A stretch of DNA of 64,000 nucleotides from Lophium mytilinum (Eukaryota > Ascomycota > Dothideomycetes > Mytilinidiales > Mytilinidiaceae). Of this stretch, positions 52,491-64,000 are shown in pieces. The position numbers were made by a program, and so were the translations under genes. The stretch covers positions 2,944,215 through 3,008,214 of the forward strand of contig MU004181.1 of NCBI GenBank assembly GCA_010093605.1, written 5' to 3'. Each line of letters starts with the position of its first letter. Positions within the stretch are counted from its first letter, which is position 1. A model generated the notes under the pieces. The model made no database searches. It was not told the origin of the DNA and saw nothing but the letters and a program-made list of their open reading frames with translations.

Positions 52491-54580
52491 TCACATCTTC
52501 TCATTCTCATCATGCACCGGCTTCACACTACTCCGCCGCCGCGTCGCCGCCGCATGCTCCTCAGTATCATCGTACGCAATCAGCAGCTCGCCATTCTTGC
52601 CATAGCGCCGCGGCGTCTCGCGCGCGATGCGCACGACATCGAACACGGACGTCGTCTTGTGGAAGATAGAATCCATCTCCTCGAGTGAGCGGTAGGCCGT
52701 TTCAGGGTAGAAGAAGTACGTCACGGGCACGATGAAAGCGTTACTACATGCATCATTAGCCTAAATTCCAACATGGGAAAGGGACGGAGAAGAAGCGGGG
52801 AGGAAGGGGGGTTTAGAGAACTCACATCACAGCAAAAATGATATATGTCTGATACCCGATATTCGTAAACGCGACCGGCGTAATCATTACAACCATGAAA
52901 TTGAACGCCCAATTCGCGCTTGTCGCGAGCGCGTTCGCGGGCGCGCGGATGCGCAGCGGCACGATCTCGGCCGGGTACAGCCACGTCACTTAAGGTGGCA
53001 ATAAAGTTAGCAAATCTTTCAGGACTAGAATGAAGAAAACGATATCGATTCCTCGTGACAACTGTTGCGTAAGACACTTCTTCGGGCGATTCCAAGACAC
53101 CACTAGGCTTGTCTCGGAGTACTCCCTAATTAGTTTTTCAAACAAACAAATTGCTGGGAAAGTTTTCATCTTTATCGGGAGCTTACGTACTGCCTAGCCA
53201 GCCGATGGCGAAGAAGGTGTTGAAGATGAAGAGGAAGGCGGCGGCGACGATGCCGGCGCCGGCGCCGTTGACGCTCGTCGTGCCGGCCAGCACGGCCATG
53301 GAGGCGGCCATGCCGGTCGCGCCGAAGATCATGAGGGAGCGCCGCCCGAACTTCTCGATGGTGAAGACGGCGATCCAGGACGCGAGGAAGTATTCGGTGC
53401 CGTTGCAGGCGGCGAGGATGCGGCTGATGAAGGGGGAGAGGCCGATGTAGTTTTCGTAGATTTGGGCGGCGTAGTATCTGTCTAGATGGTAAGAAAAGGG
53501 GGTATAATTTGGTTAGCGAGGATTATAGTACGTACGTGATAAGGTTGATGCCGCTAATTTGCTGGAACATTTGGTTGACGTAGGCGAGAATGGTGCGGTG
53601 AAGGTGGCGGTTCTCGTCCATGGTGAACAGGTCCTTGAAGCTGCCCTTTTGCATCTCGAGGACTGTGTCCTTGATGGCGTCGTATTCAGCTCGGACGTAT
53701 GGGTCTTCGGGGGGCAGGTCGTTGAGTGCGGAGAGGACGGACATGGCTTCAGCGTCTCTGCCCTTGAGGATGAGCCAGCGGGGGGATTCGGGCATCTCGA
53801 GAATGAAGGCGACGATAATGATAGCGAAGATCATTTGGAAGCCGATCGGGAAGCGCCAGGAGACGGAGCTGGGTTCGAGGAAGGAGAAGCCGAAGTCGAT
53901 CCAGCTAGGGTTGCAGTTAGCCATGTTGTCTTGAGCTTTGTGGAGAAAATCCGTACTAGCTGAGGCAAATACCACCAGTAATCAAAGCACCTTCGATCAT
54001 GACCAATTGGCCTCGTCGATGGCTTTTGGAGGTTTCTGACTGCCATGTAGGTACCGTTGAAGTATTGAGACCATTTCCGACACCTTTGATTGTGGTTAGT
54101 GATCGAAAATGTGTTATGAAGGGTACAAAGTTGCTCACCAGTAATTACTCGTCCCGCGATGAAGTGACCTAAACTGAAAGCCGAACATTGAAGCGCAGCT
54201 CCAACAATCATGATAGAAGAACCTAAGAATATCGTCTTGCGTCGTCCGAGTACATCACCAAGCCAGATAGTCATTACAGCACCAAGGAAACAGCCTATTG
54301 CGTGTCAACCGAGCTCAGTCTTCAGGAAGGGAACAGAACACGCACCGACGTTATACGAAGCAACAGAGATACCCTGGATGATAGAGACATGACTCTTGCG
54401 CTCTGGGGATGCCGCATTTACATCGATTTCTGGAAACTGCTTGAGGAACGAGCCAAGGCCCAAGATGCCTCCCATGACACCTTGGTCATAACCAAAAAGC
54501 AAGAAGTCAAGCCCGGCGAGTATGCCGACGGCGACATTCAATTGAGTGCCCTTGAAACCGAAGTACCGTTTACCAAACAT
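52491..54580 (-). CDS. MFS sugar transporter
   Basis: Seven exons (54346-54580, 54139-54294, 53957-54083, 53536-53904, 53191-53477, 52826-52988, 52491-52743) give 529 residues. Sugar-porter signatures are present: GLDFLLFGYDQGVMGGIL in TM1, GDVLGRRK (loop 2-3), GVGNGLNTSTVPTWQSE (variant of the PESPR-preceding loop), FILEMPESPRWLI after TM6, QMFQQISGINLITYY in TM7, WLYPAEIVPLRIRA and PETAYRSLEEMD near the C-terminus. The fifth intron is unusually long (202 nt, 52989-53190) and ends TTAAG after a GCTAAC branch site; the joined codon restores GMTWLYP. The carrier is a 12-helix plasma-membrane protein; hexose, pentose or disaccharide specificity cannot be told. Confidence 0.92.
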
Positions 54581-56518
54581 GATGGAGTGTGTTGTGGCCT
54601 CTGAGGCGCACTATAGATGCTAAGATACCCGTACTCAACGGTATAAAAATTTCTCAATGGACGATGCAGGAAGAACGCTGGAGAAGCACCAGGGAAAAGA
54701 TCCTTCAAGCGGTGGAGCGGTGTACAAGAGTGGCGGTCTGGCGTCCTTATATGTAATACCGGCTAAGCAGCACTCGGACATATGGTGCTGGGTAAGAGTC
54801 GTGAAAGAGTCTGCGCAGGTGATGAACGGAGGATTAGAAAGTGTCGTTGCAAGCACCATGCCTGCAATAACGCCGCGGTCGCGCGACTGCCGGCCACCAA
54901 GTAGGCCTCACTGCGCGGTATTTCAGCATAGTTCGTGTTGCAATTGGCCCTTCCCCGTCATGTTTACCCGCACTGGGGCACCTGCGATCAAGTGTGGAGA
55001 GCGGCGCGCCGATCGAAGTAACGCCGCAGCGGAGAAGGTGCAGGGAATTGCGAGCATGATGTCAAAGGCATCGTGTGCAAGCTGCGCCGGACTGCCCCTT
55101 TCGGGTATGCCGTGCTCGAAGAGCCTCGATGGTAGCGATGCGCCCCCAACGGCGAAACACTGGGATGCTGGCCGAACACCCATGGAACAGCCATGCCGTG
55201 CAGCGACCCATGCTCCCCGCGCTTCAGCCTCCGCGTTCCAACCTCGTGGTCCGGATGCTCTCCGGGACGTCGCCTCCCTCGTGCCATCTATCCACACCTT
55301 CTCCAGACATCAACCCCAGCTGCCCAGACAACCCCAGATTCCCACTCGGCATTCGGCATTCTGCATTTGGGTCGACCTTTCCCCAGGTCCAGAGAGCTGC
55401 TCGCGTGAGACCCTGCCCCATTTGTATCGTTGTTCCGCTGTCATGCTCTGCTCAGCTGCAGATCGAGAGGGGTCGGGGAACACACTGTGCCTGTCTCTTC
55501 CTGTACCGCCAGACCAAACCTTCGCAGCTGCTCGAGCTACTGCTGTTTGACCATGAGTTTGTCGTCTTGAGCTTCTTTCTCCGCGTGATTATCGTAACAG
55601 CAACGTCCCTGAAGCTCGTTCTACAAGAAAGTGTAAGTTCATGAATAATAATAGACGTGAAGGAAACGCAGGCAGGACGGACTAGCTTTGTTCTAGGAAA
55701 GAGTTTCAAGAACCTGGAAGACACGCAGCACTTGCATCGACCTCGGGCTCGCTAGTAGCTGCACTAGTGAATATATGTTCCTCCTCCATTCCTGACCCTG
55801 CGGAGTTAGTATTACCACTTCTTCGGCGTCTCCCTCCATTCAGCTTGTGCCCGAGATACGCCTTCTATGTTGCCTCTTCTATGCAAGCATCTTCGCCATG
55901 GATCTCGGCTCTTGAGATGCCGCTGAGGCGGCGAGACGTTCGATATCTAGCTTGAATATGCTCCGGATTTCCCAAACGGGCCATTCCGGCACCAAAACAC
56001 CTCCCCTTCACCGACTACGATTGAACGAAGCATGTAACCTGCGCCACAATGCTCAAGCTTGCTTCCTAGAGACGGTCAGTGTGTCTGGCCAAGGTATATT
56101 CATTACTTTGTGGAAATACTACCACCTGAATGTCGGCTCGCTTGCTGACATAGAAACTAGCTCTCCTGAAATCGCAGCGAATACAATGTTGTCACCATTA
56201 CCAAGTCGTATGCCGGGAGGCCTTTTGAACCGTCGCATTGGCTATATCAGCTACAGCACAACAGCTTTTCGAGCTTTTCACTCTTCCTCCTTAGAGGCCG
56301 AAAGCAAGAAGGACCACTACCCGTAGTGCATCCGCCACTCGCCATCGAGAAACACACCAAGTTGAAACCCCCCTTATGACCGTGTCGATACTGTACGCAG
56401 AACAAGCCCGCCCAATACCGAAGCAATCCTGTCAGCTCGATGCCGACTAGGAAGGAAGAAAATTAAGAGAAGAGGAGGATCATGCAACATGTGCCCGACC
56501 GAAGAAGGCCACAATCAC
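54581..56518. other. Long intergenic region
   Basis: 1.9 kb between the start of the sugar transporter and the end of the zinc-knuckle gene. The longest frame (54657-55550, plus) is rich in Cys, Arg, Pro and Ser, has no motif, and is overlapped by frames on both strands; it is most likely GC-rich non-coding DNA. Confidence 0.55.
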
Positions 56519-58348
56519 CTACCAGCCGTTGGTCTGGGCGGCCACATCTCCTCCACCCCAGCTATCGCCACCGGCAGCAGGAGTGGCACTGTCACCGCCC
56601 CAACCACCGGCACTACTAGCACCAGCGTCACCGAAGCCAGCATCAGCGCCAGCACCACCGAAACCACTGTCGCCGAATCCGCCATCAGCGCCCTCCTCAG
56701 GCACGGGTTGCTTGCAGCGCTTGACGGTGTGTCCCACTATGATGAGTCAGTACGGTTATGGGACTTAAATCATCAAAGGATGACTTACTCTCTCCGCAGT
56801 TGCCGCACTTGACCTTCGACCAGTCCTTGGGTTCAGGGCAGTCACGGGAGAAGTGACCCATCTTCTCACAGTTGCGGCAAGTCACGTTGTCGGGGTTACG
56901 CGGCTTGTCGCACTCCTTGGACATGTGGCCTTCCTCACCGCAGCTAAGAAACGGTCAGCAAGAGAGTAAAAGAAGAGAAAGCTGGAATACATACTTGCGG
57001 CATCCGCGAGGGCCTGCTTCAAAGTTCGGGCAATCCTTCGAGAAGTGGCCAGTCTCGTGGCAACGACGGCACTCGACACCTTCAGCAGAACGAGGCTCCG
57101 GGCATTCTTTGGCATCATGGCCGGACTTTTTGCAGTTGCGGCAGGCGTACCGGTCGACACGCTCCTCCGTGCAGTCGCGAGCACGATGACCTTTCTCGTT
57201 GCAGATGTAGCAAGTAACAACAAGAACCTCGCGCTCCTCGGGTTCTTGCTCGCAATTCTTCTGAATATGGCCAAGTTCTACAATGGTCAGCAAAGGTTGT
57301 CAAACTTGGTTGGTATCTGCTTACCATTGCATCGCGAGCAGATCGGGATGCCGCGATCCTCGATGAACCCTGCGTCGGCAAGACGCTCCTGGTTCTCTTC
57401 TTCGGTCGCAGGATAGCCTTCCTTCATCTTCGCACGACGAGGCTTGAGAGAGAACTGGAAGCCAACAACATACTTCTTGTTGAGGTTGCCTTGGAAGTCG
57501 ACGATCGTCAGGTGTTTCTCGATCTCCTGCTCACGCGCCACGAGCCATATGCTCGACTTGTCTTCACGTAGAGCCTTTTCAACCTGGACGAAGCTGAACT
57601 CGTCACCCATCGCACGCGCATATGCTTTCAGCGCCTTCCGGAAATCGTCGAGGTCTCGAGCGACGCCGGCGTTGACGATGAGCTTCCAAGCTTCCGTCGC
57701 GTCGATATCGTCGACACCCTTCCAGTCACGAGCACGGCGCTCAGTGCAGTCAACAGCGTTGTGTCCTGTCGCAGGCAGGTCAGTAGATGTCTTGCGGCTG
57801 GAGGATCTCCCTTGACTTACCGGGCTGGTTGCAATTCTTGCACAGCGAGGGTGGCTTGGTAGGACAGTCACGGATGCCATGGCCCTCCTCGCCACAGTGA
57901 CGGCAAGTACCCGTGAAGGGGCGATCGACCTTTGGGTTCGGGCAGTCGGCCTTGTTGTGGCCTACTTCGCCGCAGTTGTAGCATTCCCCAGTCATGGCAG
58001 GCTTGTCCGGGCATTCGCGCGCTATGTGTCCAGGCTGCTGGCAGCTACACCGATGTGAGTGGTCGCGCAGAGAAAAATAGAGGAGAGAGTACATACACAC
58101 GGCAGAGGCCATCACCTCCTCCTCCAGCATCGCCGCCGGCGCCTCCAAAGCCGGTCGATTCTCCTCCTCCGAACCCTCCGCTGAAGCCATTGGCGTCGCT
58201 AGTACTAGCATCGCCAGCGCCCCACTCGCCTGCGGCAGCGCCACTGCCGTCTTCCCAGCCACCGCTGGCAGCTATGGTCATGTCAGTAAGGTACGGACGG
58301 GGGAAAAGGAGTCGAGGTCAGCGTACCACCAGTGTTGTCCCAGCTCAT
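56519..58348 (-). CDS. Multi-zinc-knuckle (CCHC) nucleic-acid-binding protein
   Basis: Seven exons (58327-58348, 58097-58271, 57821-58044, 57325-57765, 56995-57277, 56789-56943, 56519-56736; introns 47-55 nt) give 505 residues. After a Gly-rich lead come four CX2CX4HX4C knuckles (CRVCQQPGHIAREC, CYNCGEVGHNKADC, CRHCGEEGHGIRDC, CKNCNQPGHNAVDC), then a roughly 130-residue domain (WKGVDDIDATEAWKLIVNAG, FQGNLNKKYVVGFQFSLKPR), then seven more knuckles, several of them completed only by splicing, and a Gly/Ala/Trp-rich tail. Eleven knuckles exceed the seven of CNBP/Gis2. The family binds single-stranded RNA or DNA, often in translation control. Most introns cut inside a knuckle, which supports the model because the Cys-His spacing is restored each time. 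Confidence 0.92.
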
Positions 58349-59961
58349 TTTGATTGACTGGAGTATCGCAACGAGAGAAAGGCTAAGACAAGGTCAAGGT
58401 TAGCTGGCGTTGGTAGACGAGTGGCGAAGGTGAGGTCGACGCGTCGAGATGCGATGACTTGGATGGAGCAGTACCTTGGAAGCTAGAAGCGATGAGTGTC
58501 AACAGTCCTGTGTAGACGAAGCGGTGAGTTCGCACGAGCAAGTAGGGTGAGGGGGGAAGGGAGCAGAGCGTTGCGTGTTGACGTAGCGGCCGCCGTGATA
58601 GACGTCGCGACGGCAAACACAAATGCGGGTGAGGGCAGCGGAGGAGACGAGCGATGACCTACCAGAGATGTACAGAGGTGCAGCTGCTGTCAGTGAAGCC
58701 TGCGTCGAGATGTTGCGAGGTGTTGTGACACACGACGAAGATAATGTGTGGTGTAGAGGTGACGGAGCGAGCAGAGGCGGACGGGTTGAAATAGTCGAGC
58801 GGGCGGCCAGGCAACGGGCGTGGAGCGTCCTGGATCACAACAGAAGAGCTGCCACGAGGAAGAGACGCGATAGGCGCGGTCCTAGCCTTCCTAGAGACGC
58901 CGCTGGACAGCGCACCTCATCTAGAGATATTCTAAGCCGAGCAGCTCAGCGAAACATCATTTCCCCTCGCCCGCTCCGCCATCGAGGCCGAGTCGCGGCT
59001 TCCTGAACAGCCAGCGACCCTCCACCCATTTTCGTCCGCAGCCAGCTCGGCGAGCAGCACGAAGCGCTTCATTCTCGTTCCAAGGTGCTGCATATGGCAC
59101 AAGTCTACGGATTCGACATGGCGCTCAACACACTGAACGACCGCAGAAGTTTCCATCCACCATGCGAGGGGACAGCATTCTACCTACCTACAAATTTGTC
59201 AAGAGGCATTCAGAAGCCCACGCTTGGGAACTGAAGCGCCAGCGCTCGGCCGCCAGCAGTTCGGCGTAAGCCAATACTGACGACAGCTGTGAAGGGAGGA
59301 GTAGGGACGTAACGAGTACCGCACGGCGAGTATGGATAGAATATAATCCAAAAGCAAGCATAGAGGTCTAGATTCACCCGATAGTGGCAACCTTGAAATC
59401 CAGTCCAAAGCCACGGGGTAGGAGAAGCTGCAGTGGAATAGGAGAAAGGACAAGGTAACCCCTGTGCGGGACTACGGAAATGGCGCTCCGAGCGTCATCT
59501 CAGATATGCTGACATAAAGAAAAGGGCTAGGGGAGCGTCTTTCAGATGAGTGGCGGCTTGAGCGAACAATGAAGGAAAGGAGGATCACAAGTGGAACAGT
59601 TACTTCATATGAAGCACAGGGGAAGATCTCAGCGGTAACCTGGCATAGAAAAGAAACACGCACATTTATCAATACCCAGACCGATTGTAGAAGTGATCAT
59701 TAGACCTTATGTTGTAGTCTAATACTGGTATCATGCTAGTGCTAAACTGCTCTCATAAACACCGCTTACTCGCTTCCTCAGGTTTAGTGACACAAATCCC
59801 CGCATAACGCGGCACATATGCAAGCAATGAAAAACCAACGCACAATTCGGCAAGATATTGTTCTCTACAGCCTCCCTTGGATATGCCCATGGACCGCAGA
59901 GTACGAAAACAGTGCGTGGGTGGTCCCAGCAAATCCAATCTCCAAAGTACACGCTCTTGAC
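58349..59961. other. Long intergenic region
   Basis: 1.6 kb upstream of the zinc-knuckle gene and downstream of chitin synthase. Likely promoter/5' leader; a plus-strand frame at 58623-59006 is Arg-rich without motifs. Confidence 0.5.
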
Positions 59962-62900
59962 TTACACACCGCGGAACTAGGATATCGTCAGCTAACACAG
60001 CCCATTGGGAGTAGCGTGGGGCTTGCGGGAACGTGAGACTTACCATTCGTACAACCAAAAACCACATGGCACCGATGAATCTGAAAGCACTGAGACCTGC
60101 CACACTCCACAAGATCACCGTCAGGTAGATCTGAGCCTTGCGTTGCTCATCCGTATCTGCCTTGCCATCCTTGGAAGCAACACTCAATCCACCCGTCTGG
60201 AGGACCACGGCACAGAGCGCCAGATTACAGAACATCCATAACAGAACGACGGAAGATCGGAATCCTTTGTAGTAATCTTCCTGCTTGTCCGAAGCGCTCG
60301 CTTCCTTCTTCGGTTCAACATATTTAGTGTCGAAGACGCGCAGTTCCGCCTCGTATTGGGTATTGAGATCTGCATCGTCCGTGGGTGCTGTGATATTTGC
60401 TTTTCCGTCTGGCTTCGTTGTCACCGAGGGTAGTTTCTCGGCCTTGTCGTCTCCTTTCGTGCCCCACGTGATGTCGTGCGTGTTGCAGAAAGCATACACG
60501 TTGAGAATGTTGATGTAAGTAGGTGTCATGAGGAGATACTGGATGAACGACGTGAACATATGCCATGGATCCAGGAAAATGATTGACACGAGAAGATAGA
60601 GGACGTAGGTTGACAGCATCGAAACAATCAGCGTGAAGAAGGTCTTGTCGGTGAAGATATCGTGGAAGGTGAGACCGTCTTTGGAATGGATCTCGGCTTG
60701 AACGGATTTGACGGTGATGAATATTGAAGCAAATAAGAGATAGCTAAACAGCTGTTAGAGTAATCCTGCGAAACAAGAGAGTCAAGCTTACGCCATGATA
60801 ATGCACCAAAAGTACACCATGCTCATGTAAAACTTATTGGAACCTTGAGGTCGATTGCCAAGTGATAGCACGAAGCAAGTCACTAGGGTTGCCAAATATG
60901 TCCACTCAAAGACGACGAACAGGACTTTGCCTGCAGTGCCTAGCAAGTCTGCTAATGAGTTGGTCAAGATGTGGAAAACCAGGAAAAAGTTGCCCTATTG
61001 GAAGTGTTAAGAGGGCGTCTTCACCGTCTCTGGATATGATCACTTACAATGGCAAACCATGCAAACAGCATGCTGATCGTCTGATAAAAGAACTCAATCA
61101 GGAACATGAACTTGCGGATAAACGTGTGGTCGCTTCTGAAGATCTCATGAGAATGAGCGAGGGCATACACGGCAGCGAAAAAACTGCCGTTGAGCCATCT
61201 TCGGCGCTGCAGGATGAAATCGGCCATCTCAACAGGCACGTCAGTCTCGCCAGTGGCTGACTTGACGTATTGCAAGATCCAGTGGCAATTCCTTTTGGAA
61301 ACCAGTTCGAAACAGAGGATACGATCTTCCGCAAGGTACATGTTGGCGGTAAATATGCCAGCATTGGCGCCATGCATCTTCTCGCCGGCAAAGTATTTCT
61401 CTAGCGGTCCATTTCCGGTCTTGTCATTTTGCAAAGCCACGAATCGATAAGCCGAAAAGGCACCTGGGAGCACGGAGATGAACCCAAACGCCGATTCGAG
61501 CGGCTTGTCAAGAATGTTGCTCATCTTGTACTCAAAGTTCTGTGTTGCGACAAGTGGGTTGAGAAGTTTCTTGCCATGCTCCAACATGGCTTTGATCTCT
61601 CCACAGGCACCACCGCACATTGGTTCCAGATCGAAACACTTCCAGAGTTGATACACAGAGTCCTTTCCAGGCTTGGTACCGGCATCGATAAGAACGCAAA
61701 TGTTGGGGTCTAGAACGGCTCCGAAAGCCTGGAAGAACCATCGATGCGAGTTGATCTTTTTCTGGTTCTTCTCCTTTAGGCAGAAGAGAACTTGAACTGG
61801 TGTTACGCCTTTCTTGACGTTGACAATTCCCTTTTTGATTTCGACAGTCATTTGGGTAGTGTACTAGTCACTTTGTCAGCTTTATGCCTTACTTCTTCAC
61901 CTGCTTTACCTACTTCGTAAATATGCGCGGTGACATCCTTGCCGTTGACCTGCTGCTTCGCGATGCCATCCTGGTATACTCCTAAGCCAGCGAGTACAGC
62001 TCTAGTCCGCGGGTTGATCTTAGCTCGGCCATCGCTGACCACACACACGACAATTTTCTTCCATGCATCTTTGCCCCATGTTTTGCTATTTGTCCTAGAG
62101 TTCATATATTCAATGTTCTTGATGACTCCGGACATTGTCCGCGCGAATAACTCGTCCTCTTCGTTGTACATGGTGATGACGATGAATAGCTCCGTATGTC
62201 TTGGCTTGGCGAACAGCTTCTGCCTCAGAGTGAAACGCTCTTCGAAGAAGTGCGCCGGATCGCAGGTTGCGGCAGAATATCGCATGTGCGTAAATTCGTC
62301 GCGCTCTGGCGGTGCGGCATGGTTGACTTGATTGAGTAGCCTTGGAGGAATCGGGCAATCTAGCACTAGGTTGCCTTTGAACAGCTGCACTTCCTTCACG
62401 GTTTTCCATCTCTTCAATGGCGTAGGACTCGGTGCCGGGGCCGGCTCGTCGTGGTATTCTTCGCCGTGTGGGCTCAAGCCGCCTGGACTTGTAGGTGAGT
62501 GTGGATCTGGCCCATACGGGTTCTCAGGCTGCAACATCGGCCTGTCGTCTGCATCATCTTGCCAGTAGTGTTGGTCTGGGACTCCAGGGTGAGGATCATA
62601 GCCCTGGTTGAAGTATGCGTCTTGGTGATCTTGGGGGGATATCGCGTATTCTCCGCCTTGGGGATGAGGGTTGTATGGGCCAGGGGAGTAGCGATGGTCG
62701 GTTTCGTAGACTTCGTTATGGCCATATGAGGTGTTTATGTTTTCAACTGAGTACTGTGCCCAAATGTCAGCCCAGGCTCCGCCGCGTTCTGCTCCATTTC
62801 CCACTCACAGTAGGCTGTGCCTGTAGTCTGTCTCCTGGAGTGCCCGGTCCTGGCCCTGGGCCCATGGGGATTTCTAGAGGCGCGCCTGGAGAGGTTGAGG

Positions 62901-63251
62901 GGAGGTATGGCCTGTCATCGAGCTGATAGCCCTGAAGGGGATGGCCTGGCGACGGCGAGCGCCCTGTTCTTCGAGGATCCATTCCGGCGTCGTAGTGTTC
63001 GCTTTCTTCGCCTTGGGACCCTATGAAAGTTGAGTGTCAGTTGGGTGAATTCACTCGGCGCAACAAATTGCGACAACTATGGGGCACGGAATCGTAGGAG
63101 CCGGCCTCCACAACTTCTGTGGTCATTCAAGGAGCTGGGGCCGTATGTAGCACCGCCGACGTGGATCTGGGGCAATGCAATAGACAAAGGGCCATAGCCC
63201 CCTCCAAGACAAGAGAAGCCTTCACTCACCAAGTCTGTTGTAGCGGGACAT
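59962..63251 (-). CDS. chs: Chitin synthase, division 1 (class I-III type)
   Basis: Seven exons (63230-63251, 62809-63020, 61914-62753, 61048-61863, 60792-60994, 60044-60743, 59962-59976) give 935 residues. A Pro/Gly-rich cytosolic N-terminus (starting MSRYNRLG) precedes the N-terminal chitin-synthase domain ([20 protein letters not shown]). Catalytic motifs are [52 protein letters not shown] (EDR) and [13 protein letters not shown] (QRRRW). The C-terminal half has membrane helices ([39 protein letters not shown] and more). The last exon is five codons, giving the FRGV-stop end known in this family; without it the frame runs on unrelated sequence. The enzyme polymerises UDP-GlcNAc into chitin at the plasma membrane. 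The exact class cannot be fixed by eye. Confidence 0.94.
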
Positions 63252-64000
63252 TGCAACTGTCTGGCGGCCTCTGTGAGCTGGCCCTGACTGGCTGATCCCC
63301 GGAAATGATCGCGTAGGCAAGGAAACGCGAGTGAAGGCTGTGGAATGCGCCGAGGGGTCGTGCTGCGGATCGGCAGAGTCGTTTCAAGTGTGTTTTGGCC
63401 GCGTGTTTACGCTGGCGCAGTGGCAACGGGCAACGAGAGACCAACAATACAGAGCCTACAGCCACGGGATGAATGGATGAGGAGAAAGATGCAACGAGGG
63501 TGGATGGAAATGCAGTAAATAGCGTCCGGTCAGCTGTGTCTCAGCCGCGCTAGGAACGGTGTAGTGAGCCTTGGGAGATCGCAGGCAAGTCGGGGGGGTC
63601 TCAGCATCTTCAGCCACGCCGCCACGACAACCCTCGCAGCCACTACCCGGTCAAGCATCTTCCAAGTTTATATCTAAATTAGGAAACGTGACAAAGACGC
63701 GCGCTTTCTTGGAGAAGCTGCGGCTGCATGGCGATGTGGTTGCCCTTTCTCACATCTCTTGGCTTTCTGAAAACGACTATATATGCGTCGAGAGGTTTTT
63801 GTCCACTGTTGTTCGACTATCATTCTAGACTTGGCTCCCACGCTCCCTGGCTCTCAGCCGTTCAGCTCTAAGCCTCAGCCCAGCTTCTAGGAGTTACAAG
63901 CGACAAGCGCGATGCCTTATCCTGAAAGCTAGAAAGCAGTAGGCATAGCGTAGCTACCGGGTACCGTTCAGTCTCACCCGAAAGTTCCGGAATTAGGGCT
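63252..64000. other. Upstream region of chitin synthase, no gene seen
   Basis: 749 bp to the window edge. A plus-strand frame (63571-63828) has no motif. Confidence 0.5.

Noticed and set aside
54657-55550. Plus-strand frame of 297 codons
   Set aside because: Rich in Cys, Arg, Pro and Ser in the manner of GC-rich non-coding DNA, with competing frames on both strands and no domain signature.

Overview
The window looks like a euchromatic segment of a filamentous ascomycete (Pezizomycotina). The evidence is short introns (mostly 45-85 nt) with GTRNGT donors and CTRAC-like branch sites, Zn2Cys6 regulators, Dal5-type MFS carriers, fungal APH-like kinases, a division 1 chitin synthase, Srv2/CAP, mitochondrial mL44 and a tRNA-Gly(GCC) with a 9-nt intron. 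I rebuilt the gene models by eye from frame, splice sites and family knowledge. Total lengths were checked for divisibility by three, so most multi-exon models are internally consistent, but none was tested against transcripts.

Layout. 0-15 kb is an accessory, metabolic neighbourhood: a broken Zn2Cys6 regulator, a Dal5-like MFS carrier, a metal-dependent amidohydrolase, a CYP504-like P450, an SDR, a peptidase-C45/isopenicillin-N-acyltransferase-like enzyme, an apparently intact Zn2Cys6 regulator and a second SDR. Together these read as a candidate catabolic or detoxification cluster for an amide-linked aromatic compound (inference). 15-22.9 kb is gene-poor: a decayed APH-like kinase gene, an inverted repeat, a dispersed repeat, two MITE-like elements flanked by TA, an APH-like kinase with a triplicated N-terminal unit, and the tRNA gene. 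22.9-35 kb holds a divergent PARG-like gene, a broken gene with a small LPxELRxxIY motif, an MSS51-like MYND protein, two unrecognised conserved-looking genes, an F-box protein and a broken glutathione S-transferase. 35-64 kb is mostly housekeeping: CAP/Srv2, a MAK32-like pfkB protein, a 67-residue small membrane protein, mL44, a long pseudokinase, a secreted or membrane Ser/Ala-rich protein, two MFS carriers, a small mitochondrial-type protein, an 11-zinc-knuckle protein and a chitin synthase.

Recurrent themes. At least four host genes are broken, three of them by changes of the TG>TA or CA>TA type that RIP or cytosine deamination produces. Each of the two SDR genes appears to use one GC-AG intron. 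Several genes have catalytic motifs that depart from their family (HRD to HRG and DFG to AFG in the pseudokinase, QEE to HEE in the PARG-like protein, GAGD to GGGN in the pfkB protein). I saw no rRNA, CRISPR, LTR element or intact transposase gene.
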